The position numbers were made by a program, and so were the translations under genes. This document shows, in pieces, positions 1 to 4,960 of a stretch of DNA of 7,675 nt (position 1 is its first letter; each line of letters opens with the position of its first letter). This DNA is from Candidatus Cloacimonadota bacterium (GTDB lineage: Bacteria > Cloacimonadota > Cloacimonadia > Cloacimonadales > Cloacimonadaceae): positions 1 through 7,675 of the forward strand of contig JAQUHL010000081.1 in assembly GCA_028683635.1 (NCBI GenBank), read 5' to 3'. The notes beneath the pieces were generated by a model that was given only the letters and a program-made list of their open reading frames with translations, had not been told where the DNA came from and did not search any database.

Positions 1-1
1 A

Positions 2-361
2 AATGGCAATTCCGAATATGCCGGACCCATCACTGTGACAATTGGCCAGCCCGGAACCGAACCAGAAGTGCCGGAAATACCGATGGCTACCAAGCTGCTC
101 AATGCCTATCCCAATCCCTTCAATCCGCAGACCAACATCCGCTACAGCCTCAAGGATGCCGGACAAGTGCAGATTGAAATCTTCAACCTCAAGGGACAGA
201 AGATCCGCAGTTTCAGCAACAATCACGCCACAGCCGGTTTCTACAGCCAGATGTGGGATGGCAAGGATACCCAAGGCCAGGTAGTTGGCAGCGGAATCTA
301 CTTCTATCGCATGACCAGTGGCAAATACAGCTCTACCAAGAAAGTCATGATGATGAAATAA
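2..361 (+). CDS. C-terminal end of a secreted protein with a T9SS-type sorting domain (5' truncated)
   Basis: The frame is open from base 2, so the gene starts upstream of the window; about 119 C-terminal residues are visible before TAA. A GTG at 35 lies inside the frame and is not taken as a start. The first visible residues (NGNSEYAGPITVTI) look like the last strand of an Ig or fibronectin-like domain. A Pro/Glu-rich linker (TEPEVPEIP) follows, then the hallmark NAYPNPFNPQTNIRYSL and a beta-rich module containing IFNLKGQKI, WDGKD and GSGIYFYRM, ending in a basic KKVMMMK tail. In FCB bacteria this arrangement is the FlgD-like, type A C-terminal domain that directs proteins through type IX secretion and is usually removed at the cell surface. 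The function of the passenger part cannot be told, because it lies outside the window. The domain call is firm; type IX export is inferred from the family. Confidence 0.9.
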   Translation, partial: NGNSEYAGPITVTIGQPGTEPEVPEIPMATKLLNAYPNPFNPQTNIRYSLKDAGQVQIEIFNLKGQKIRSFSNNHATAGFYSQMWDGKDTQGQVVGSGIYFYRMTSGKYSSTKKVMMMK

Positions 362-388
362 ACCATCAAAACTCCAATACATATATCA

Positions 389-413
389 AGCCCCGCATTT
401 TGCGGGGCTTTTT
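389..413 (+). terminator. Intrinsic terminator after the sorting-domain gene
   Basis: A perfect 9-bp stem (AGCCCCGCA at 389-397 with TGCGGGGCT at 401-409) closes a 3-nt TTT loop and runs into a T-tract at 409-413. It begins 27 nt after the TAA of the upstream gene. The GC-rich stem, tight loop and following Ts are the standard form of a Rho-independent terminator. It should end the left-hand transcript before the repeat-rich spacer. Confidence 0.92.
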
Positions 414-464
414 GATTATCGGCAGTCTAAGGTGGGAAACTCAGCATAGTAATACAGTTTCCAC

Positions 465-551
465 TTTGAAATGACATAATCAAACGGGGCATGGGGCGGA
501 GCCCCATACAATATTGGGTGGTGGGTTGGGCATGGATTATGTCATTTCAAA
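465..551. repeat. 87-bp element bounded by 17-bp perfect inverted repeats
   Basis: TTTGAAATGACATAATC at 465-481 is exactly reverse-complemented at 535-551. Between the arms lies a second hairpin, ATGGGGC (491-497) with GCCCCAT (501-507) and a 3-nt GGA loop, followed by a G/T-rich stretch (gggtggtgggttggg). There is no coding capacity. No convincing target-site duplication is visible at the borders. The layout fits a small non-autonomous (MITE-like) element or a structured RNA or DNA element; the sequence alone does not decide between them. Confidence 0.7.
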
Positions 552-612
552 CTAAACACGATATAACACGTGCTTCAGCACCTTTGTTATTTACACTCGC
601 TGATCCACATTA

Positions 613-700
613 AAAGACCGTTGCACATCCCGATTTATCGAAATACAGATTTTCAAATATGCTGGTTGTGAGGCATATTTTTGTAAATTTATTCCCGCCC
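613..700. repeat. Interspersed repeat, copy A
   Basis: This 88-bp copy runs from AAAGACCGTTGCACATCCCG to the ATTCCCGCCC end and matches copy B (1042-1129) at about 80 of 88 positions. Its best conserved parts are ACATCCCGATTTATCG, which contains the small CGAT-TT-ATCG hairpin, and TGCTGGTTGTGAGG. After position 700 it diverges from copies B and C, so its right border here is near the CCCGCCC run. The minus strand is open through the copy but is probably not coding. Confidence 0.85.
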
Positions 701-763
701 TCTTGAGACGAGGTTGAAAAAGCATTGGGATCCGGACAAGGTGTTTGGTATGCAGCAGGAGTA

Positions 764-867
764 ATGTCGCCCCTGACGGGGCTTGGGTGGTGGTTGTGGG
801 GATGCGCCTGTACAGGGGTTACGCTTCGCTCCACGCCCTGCCTATGATATGCCGCCCGTTGGGCTAA
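764..867. repeat. Hairpin-module repeat (GTCGCCCC...GGGGCT and CAGGGG...CCCTGCC)
   Basis: A hairpin with stem GCCCC/GGGGC (769-773 and 778-782, TGAC loop) is followed by a G/T-rich linker and a second module at 813-842 that starts CAGGGGTT and ends CCCTGCC. Next come CCTATGATATG and a degenerate version of the first hairpin (GCCGCCCGTTGGGCT, ending near 865). The second module recurs at 1351-1407 in the same orientation and at 943-972 in inverted orientation. From memory, similar hairpin units occur in intergenic DNA of Bacteroidetes and relatives; this was not checked. No protein is encoded. Confidence 0.6.
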
Positions 868-919
868 GGTATTCCAAACCACTAACCATTCACCGTTCAC
901 CATTCTCAAATACCGATGT

Positions 920-943
920 ACATCCCGATTTATCGAAATACAG
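920..943. repeat. Fragment of the interspersed repeat (copy D)
   Basis: Only the core from ACATCCCGATTTATCG through AAATACAG is present. It is identical to copy A over this stretch but flanked on both sides by unrelated sequence. It abuts an inverted copy of the CAGGGG...CCCTGCC module (943-972). The sharp junctions suggest a rearranged or truncated copy, not a diverged full-length one. Confidence 0.75.
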
Positions 944-972
944 GCAGGGTGTGCAGCGCAGCGGAACCCCTG
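943..972 (-). repeat. Inverted copy of the CAGGGG...CCCTGCC module
   Basis: The reverse complement of this 30-nt stretch matches 813-842 at 26 of 30 positions, with no gaps. The two copies face each other about 100 bp apart, so transcripts of this region could pair over long range. Most likely it is a member of an interspersed repeat family present in both orientations. Confidence 0.65.
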
Positions 973-1041
973 AATAACGAACCCAAAAACCTCACCGAGA
1001 GCCCCGTAGGCGGCGACATAATATTGTGAGACGCTCCATCG

Positions 1042-1150
1042 AAAGACCGTTGCACATCCCGATTTATCGGAATACAGACTGCCAAATATGCTGGTTGTGA
1101 GGTATATTTTTGTGAATCTATTCCCACCCACCACTCTAAAAGGAGTAGGG
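1042..1150. repeat. Interspersed repeat, copy B
   Basis: This copy shares the copy A body (about 80 of 88 positions) and continues, like copy C, into CCACCAC(T/C)CTAAAAGGAGTAGGG. The shared extension shows that the full unit is about 105-110 bp. The copy then runs directly into the tandem 85-bp repeat at 1150. In minus-strand reading, five of the seven codons that differ from copy A change the amino acid, which argues against a conserved peptide. Confidence 0.85.
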
Positions 1151-1325
1151 CTTTCTGAACAGGCAAACCGTTGCTTCTGTCGACCGGAGCTCGACAGCCC
1201 AAATAGCGGCGGGGACGTCTCGACGCCACAAAGGCTATATGCTTTCTGAACAGGCAAACCGTTGTTTCTGTCGACCGGAGCTCGACAGCCCAAATAGGGG
1301 TGGTGACGTCTCGTCGCCACAAAGG
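1150..1325. repeat. Tandem pair of 85-bp repeats with an internal hairpin
   Basis: Units at 1150-1234 and 1241-1325 (period 91 bp, 6-bp CTATAT spacer) agree at about 80 of 85 positions. Each runs from GCTTTCTGAACAGGC to GCCACAAAGG and contains a 7-bp hairpin, CTGTCGA/TCGACAG, around a CCGGAGC loop that includes a GAGCTC palindrome. The minus strand is open through both units but in different frames, so the unit is not maintained as a repeated protein domain. It is a recent local duplication or a tandem intergenic repeat of unknown role. Confidence 0.82.
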
Positions 1326-1350
1326 GCCAATTCTTTTTTCTACTTCCGTT

Positions 1351-1407
1351 TACAGGGGCTCAGGCTTCGCCTCGCACCCTGCCTATGATCTATCGCCCAC
1401 TGGGCTT
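1351..1407. repeat. Second direct copy of the CAGGGG...CCCTGCCTATGAT module
   Basis: TACAGGGG, a CGCTTCG-like middle, CCCTGCCTATGAT and a closing CGCCC(A/G)(C/T)TGGGCT repeat the layout of 811-865 in the same orientation, with several differences and one extra base. It lies just upstream of the large palindrome. No coding signal is seen. Confidence 0.6.
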
Positions 1408-1427
1408 TCCCGTCCAACCCTCGTTCC

Positions 1428-1516
1428 AAGGCGTTAATCACTTCTTAATCTAGCCTTAATCAAGCGTTAATTATTAACGCTTGATTAAGGCTAGATTAAG
1501 AAGTGATTAACGCCTT
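1428..1516. repeat. Perfect 44-bp-arm palindrome made of 11-bp phased TTAATC units
   Basis: Bases 1428-1471 are the exact reverse complement of 1473-1516, with T1472 as the only spacer, giving an 89-bp near-perfect palindrome. In the left arm TTAATC begins at 1434, 1445 and 1456, and TTAATT at 1467, exactly 11 bp apart; the mirror motifs GATTAA begin at 1483, 1494 and 1505. An outer imperfect stem (CTCGTTCC at 1420-1427 with GGGACGAG at 1524-1531, one T-G wobble and a 7-nt right-hand bulge) extends the structure. No T-tract follows, so it is not a standard terminator. It ends about 55-70 bp before the aspartate kinase ATG and could be a protein-binding array, a cruciform-prone repeat or a leader RNA hairpin. 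Confidence 0.9.
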
Positions 1517-1571
1517 CGAGTAAGGGACGAGTAGTTGAAGAATTTCCCCTTGACGTCCAAACCCTTTCTAC

Positions 1572-1579
1572 AAAGGTGG
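1572..1579 (+). promoter_or_regulatory. Ribosome-binding site that decides the aspartate kinase start
   Basis: AAAGGTGG resembles the Shine-Dalgarno consensus and ends 6 nt before the ATG at 1586. It lies too close (0 nt after its last base) to the alternative ATG at 1580, and downstream of the TTG at 1535. It therefore supports 1586 as the start. Confidence 0.7.
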
Positions 1580-1585
1580 ATGGAT

Positions 1586-2767
1586 ATGGCTATTATCATC
1601 AAAAAATTTGGCGGAACTTCGGTGGGAAGCATCGAACGTATCCGCTCAATTGCTCAGAAAATCAGTAAGGAATACCAATCTGGCGACCAGATTGTGATAG
1701 TGGTCTCTGCCATGGCAAAGACCACAGACGAGCTATTTTCTCTGGCTTTTCAGATTTCAGATCACCCTTCCAGGCGGGAACTTGACATGCTGCTTACTGC
1801 CGGGGAAAGGATCACCATGTCTCTGCTTTCTCTGGCTTTGCAGGAAAAGGGCTTTGCCTCGATTTCCTTCACCGGTTCGCAGAGTGGAATAATCACAGAT
1901 TCCAAACATGGTAATGCCAGAATCATGAAAATAAACGCCTTCCGGATCCTGGAGGAGCTGGAAAAGGGGAAAATTGTAATTGTCGCCGGATTCCAGGGAG
2001 TGAGCACGGAAAAAGAAATCACAACCCTGGGCAGGGGCGGTTCGGACACTTCGGCAGTTGCCCTGGCATCTTATCTTTCAGCAGACCTGTGTGAAATATA
2101 CACCGATGTGGATGGCGTTTTTACTGCTGATCCCAGGATTGTGCAACACCCCAAAGCAATGCCGGAGATCGATTATCCTCAGATGCTGGCTCTTGCCTAT
2201 AATGGATCCAAGGTGCTGCATCCCCGGGCGGTGGAGTTTGCCTGTATTTATGATGTGCCTCTGGTTATCCGTTCTTCATTTTCGGATAAACCAGGTACCA
2301 CCCTCAAGAAGCTTCTGGATAAGGAAAAAAATATGGAAGATAGAAAGATCACTGCAATTGCCCACAAGGAACGACTGATATGTTACACCCTGGATAAGTC
2401 CGATGCGGGTTTGTTTCGTGAGTTTGGTTTTGAGATTTTTAAGTACCGAATCAAGGATGCCCTGGTAAGCATCTTTTTCGAAGAGAAATATGAAAGCGAG
2501 ATCCGATATTTCTTGCAGCAACACAACTACACTGTGAGAGAAAGAAAAGATGCTGTGGGATTCGTGATCCTGGTGGGGATCGGGATCAATCTGGACCTAA
2601 GCTTTCTGGCCAAGACGATTGAACTCACCGAGAAATACCACCCGCTGGAGATCAGCCATAGCGAGAGAACTATCGAAATCCTGCTGGGATCGGATGCTGT
2701 GGTGGCCTGTGTGCAGGATTTACATCAAGAGTTTGTTGAATCAAACTCAAAGAATCTGGGAGTATAA
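1586..2767 (+). CDS. lysC: Aspartate kinase (aspartokinase), monofunctional
   Basis: This enzyme phosphorylates L-aspartate with ATP to 4-phospho-L-aspartate, the first step toward lysine, methionine, threonine and, in many bacteria, diaminopimelate. The 393-residue product starts MAIIIKKFGGTSVGS, with the amino-acid kinase signature KFGGTSVG at 7-14. GER at 73-75, TLGRGGSDT at 147-155, YTDVDGVFTADPR from 172 and NGSKVLHPRA from 206 complete a canonical catalytic core. Residues from about 255 should form the two ACT regulatory domains, but they are divergent and lack the usual PGVAA-type effector motif. The frame also extends upstream to a TTG at 1535; ATG 1586 is preferred for its spacing from AAAGGTGG and because it leaves the expected short N-terminus. 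Its TAA abuts the metG ATG. Kinase identity is firm; which aspartokinase class it belongs to, and so the symbol, is less sure. Confidence 0.93.
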   Translation: MAIIIKKFGGTSVGSIERIRSIAQKISKEYQSGDQIVIVVSAMAKTTDELFSLAFQISDHPSRRELDMLLTAGERITMSLLSLALQEKGFASISFTGSQSGIITDSKHGNARIMKINAFRILEELEKGKIVIVAGFQGVSTEKEITTLGRGGSDTSAVALASYLSADLCEIYTDVDGVFTADPRIVQHPKAMPEIDYPQMLALAYNGSKVLHPRAVEFACIYDVPLVIRSSFSDKPGTTLKKLLDKEKNMEDRKITAIAHKERLICYTLDKSDAGLFREFGFEIFKYRIKDALVSIFFEEKYESEIRYFLQQHNYTVRERKDAVGFVILVGIGINLDLSFLAKTIELTEKYHPLEISHSERTIEILLGSDAVVACVQDLHQEFVESNSKNLGV

Positions 2768-4786
2768 ATGCGATATTTAGTAACCAGTGCTCTCCCCTAT
2801 GCCAATGGAAGATTGCATGTTGGTCATGTAGCGGGAGCATATTTACCGGCAGATATCTATGTTCGCTACCTGAAAATGAAGACCGAAGACGTTATCTATA
2901 TCTGCGGAACCGATGAACACGGTACTCCGATCTCGATTAGTGCAGACAAAGAAAATACCACACCGGCAAGCATAGTACAAAGATATCACAAATCTATAAA
3001 AGCGGCCTTTGATAAGATCGGCATTGAGTTTGATAACTTTTCCGGTACAGCCAGGGAAGGTCATTACCGGATATCTCAGGAATTTTTTACGAACCTCTAT
3101 GATAAGGGACATATCGTCCCCAAGGATACCACTCAGCTCTATTGCGAACATGACCAACGCTTCCTTCCGGACAGGTATGTGGAAGGCATTTGCCCCAGGT
3201 GCAAGCAAGAAGGTGCCAGAGGAGATCAATGTGATGCCTGTGGTGCCACTTATGATGCCACGACCCTGATCGAACCCAAGTGTAAAATTTGTGGTACTAC
3301 CCCGGTGATCAGATCCACCCGGCATTGGTTTCTCAAGCTTGATGATTTTACAGGCAAACTCACAGAATGGATTTCTTCCAAGACCTATTGGAAAGAAAAC
3401 GTGCGGAATTTTATGCTCAACCTCCTGGAGCAGGGTTTGGTGGAGCGCTCGATTACCCGGGACCTAAGCTGGGGTGTGCCGGTACCTTTACCCGAAGCTG
3501 AAGGAAAGGTGTTGTATGTATGGTTCGATGCTCCGATCGGATATATTTCTTCAACCATCGAGTGGGCTGAAAAGATCGGGCAACCTGACCGCTGGAAGGA
3601 TTACTGGCTGGATCCCAATACCCAAATGATCCACTTTATCGGAAAGGATAACATCGTCTTCCATTCCATCATCTGGCCTGCCATGCTGATGGGACAGGAT
3701 AAAAAATACTGCCTGCCCCATGACATTCCTGCCAATGAGTTTCTCAATCTCGAAGGCCAAAAGGTGAGCTCCAGCAAAGATTGGGCGGTTTGGGTGGATG
3801 AATTTGCGGAAACCTTCCCTGCTGAATATCTGAGATACTATCTGGCAGTGAATGCACCTGAAACCAAGGATATGGATTTTTCCTTCCGGGATTTTCAAGC
3901 CCGGATAAACAATGAGCTGAACAATGTTCTGGGCAATCTGATCAACCGGGTGCTGAGCTTTGCCGCCAAGAATTTTGCCTCCAGGGTAGAGGCCTGCCCT
4001 CTGTCTGAGGAGAGCAAAGCACTGGTGGAGGAAGTGATGCGCACTGCCCATGAATGCGAGGAATCCTATTCTCAGTTTGGAGTGAAAGCCAGCTGTAAAA
4101 AAATCATGGATCTTGCCCGCTCCGGTAACCGCTATTTCGATGAGCGAAAGCCCTGGACAGCTTTCAAAACAGATCCTCTTCATGCCCAGGAAACCCTGTT
4201 TACATGCCTGTGTCTGATCTCGAAGATTTCCGTCCTCTTCAGTCCTGTACTGCCCAAAACCATGGCGGAACTGAGAGCGCTGCTGGGAGTGGAATCCAAG
4301 GTTACCTGGAATGAGGTACATAATGTTATCGATCAAGCATTTGTGATAAATGAAGTTAAACCAATCTTCCGCAAAATCCTGGATGAAGAGATCGACCAGG
4401 AATTGGAACGTCTCCAAACAAAAGCTGCCCCAGCTAAAGCAAAAAACTATAAAGCATTGAAAGAGTTGATCAGTTATGATGAGTTCTCGAGGATGGATAT
4501 TCGGATCGCCAGGATACTTTCTGCCCAAAAGGTGCCCAAAACAGATAAACTTTTGCATCTGGTGATAGATCTGGGTTTCGAGGAAAGAGAACTTGTAGCC
4601 GGAATTGCAGAGCACTATGCACCCGAAGCTATTGTGGGCAAAAAAGTGGTCGTACTTGCCAATCTTGAACCCCGAAAGATCAGAGGAATCGTTTCTCAGG
4701 GAATGATTTTGGCTGCTGAAGACGAAAACGGATTGTCGATCCTGTTACCCGAAAAAGATAGCGGACCGGGATCAACAGTGCAGTGA
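2768..4786 (+). CDS. metG: Methionyl-tRNA synthetase with C-terminal tRNA-binding domain
   Basis: This cytoplasmic class I synthetase charges tRNA-Met for initiation and elongation. The 672-residue product begins RYLVTSALPYANGRLHVGH, with the HIGH-type motif HVGH at 17-20 and GTDEHG at 47-52. A zinc insertion carries CPRC (142-145), CDAC (155-158) and CKIC (172-175), plus YCEHD near 126. This resembles two-zinc MetRS forms; E. coli MetG lacks the third Cys pair. The KMSKS loop reads KVSSS at 332-336 in LEGQKVSSSKDWAVW, a variant similar to Bacteroidetes enzymes. The anticodon-binding helical domain follows, then a Trbp111-like OB-fold from about 570 to the end (DEFSRMDIRIARIL, VVVLANLEPRKIRG, SQGMILAA) that aids tRNA binding and dimerisation. 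GGGAG at 2758-2762, inside the end of lysC, serves as ribosome-binding site. Zero spacing from lysC implies co-transcription. Confidence 0.97.
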   Translation: MRYLVTSALPYANGRLHVGHVAGAYLPADIYVRYLKMKTEDVIYICGTDEHGTPISISADKENTTPASIVQRYHKSIKAAFDKIGIEFDNFSGTAREGHYRISQEFFTNLYDKGHIVPKDTTQLYCEHDQRFLPDRYVEGICPRCKQEGARGDQCDACGATYDATTLIEPKCKICGTTPVIRSTRHWFLKLDDFTGKLTEWISSKTYWKENVRNFMLNLLEQGLVERSITRDLSWGVPVPLPEAEGKVLYVWFDAPIGYISSTIEWAEKIGQPDRWKDYWLDPNTQMIHFIGKDNIVFHSIIWPAMLMGQDKKYCLPHDIPANEFLNLEGQKVSSSKDWAVWVDEFAETFPAEYLRYYLAVNAPETKDMDFSFRDFQARINNELNNVLGNLINRVLSFAAKNFASRVEACPLSEESKALVEEVMRTAHECEESYSQFGVKASCKKIMDLARSGNRYFDERKPWTAFKTDPLHAQETLFTCLCLISKISVLFSPVLPKTMAELRALLGVESKVTWNEVHNVIDQAFVINEVKPIFRKILDEEIDQELERLQTKAAPAKAKNYKALKELISYDEFSRMDIRIARILSAQKVPKTDKLLHLVIDLGFEERELVAGIAEHYAPEAIVGKKVVVLANLEPRKIRGIVSQGMILAAEDENGLSILLPEKDSGPGSTVQ

Positions 4787-4800
4787 TGGATATATATATT

Positions 4801-4911
4801 AAGACCTTAGCACATCCCGATTTATCGAAAAACAGACTTCCAAATGTGCTGGTTGTGAGGCTTAGCTTTGTAAATCTATTCCCGCCCACCACCCTAAAAG
4901 GAGTAGGGCTT
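4801..4911. repeat. Interspersed repeat, copy C
   Basis: This copy begins 14 nt after the metG stop, fills most of the 174-bp spacer, and matches copy A at about 77 of 87 positions and copy B over the extension CCACCACCCTAAAAGGAGTAGGGCTT. It lies in the same orientation as copies A and B, on the other side of the lysC-metG unit. It runs into a small hairpin (AGGGC at 4905-4909 with GCCCT at 4913-4917). Confidence 0.85.
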
Positions 4912-4940
4912 CGCCCTGCAACCCATTATTCAATGGTCTT
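4905..4940 (+). terminator. Possible weak terminator hairpins between metG and the SpoIID-like gene
   Basis: Two hairpins lie in series: AGGGC/GCCCT with a TTC loop (4905-4917), and CCATT/AATGG with a 4-nt loop (4923-4936) followed by TCTT and further T-rich sequence. The second stem is short and AT-rich, so termination is uncertain. This stretch may instead just be the end of the repeat plus the leader of the next gene. Confidence 0.3.
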
Positions 4941-4960
4941 TATTTGATAAACAGAGCATT

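Larger units (their letters stand above)
362..1585. other. Gene-poor spacer made of repeats
   Basis: About 1.2 kb separates the left-hand gene from the aspartate kinase start. Open frames exist on both strands (for example 610-1320 minus and 783-977 plus), but they run through repeat copies, have low-complexity or unrecognisable products and lack good ribosome-binding sites. I regard none as a gene. Besides the elements listed separately, there are small hairpins: GTGCT/AGCAC at 570-581 with a 2-nt loop, and CTCAC/GTGAG pairing 991-995 with 1026-1030. A stretch at about 886-907 resembles short degenerate repeats (accattcaccgttcaccatt). No tRNA-like fold or known riboswitch was recognised. Confidence 0.75.

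Noticed and set aside
783..977. A 64-residue plus-strand open frame
   Set aside because: It consists of the hairpin modules and a repeat fragment, with Gly/Pro/Arg-rich content and no protein-like signal.
610..1320. A 236-residue minus-strand open frame
   Set aside because: It runs through two repeat copies and the tandem repeats, its product has no recognisable fold, and substitutions between copies are mainly nonsynonymous.
930..1322. A 130-residue minus-strand open frame overlapping the previous one
   Set aside because: It covers the same repeats in another frame; both cannot be real and neither has support.
1428..1516. Reading the large palindrome as an intrinsic terminator
   Set aside because: The arms are AT-rich and far longer than terminator stems, and no T-tract follows on either side.
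362..1534. CRISPR array
   Set aside because: Repeats are long, unevenly spaced, of several families and partly inverted; there is no regular short repeat-spacer pattern.
1550..1579. TTGACG at 1550-1555 as a -35 box for lysC
   Set aside because: At normal spacing the -10 box would fall on the ribosome-binding site at about 1573, leaving no room for a leader before the ATG.
1535..1585. Extended aspartate kinase start at TTG 1535
   Set aside because: The added residues (MKNFPLTSKPFLQRW) precede the family's normal N-terminus, and the good ribosome-binding site lies downstream at 1572-1579.
3551..4615. A 354-residue frame antisense to metG
   Set aside because: metG is intact with all family motifs on the plus strand; long antisense frames arise from codon bias in such genes.
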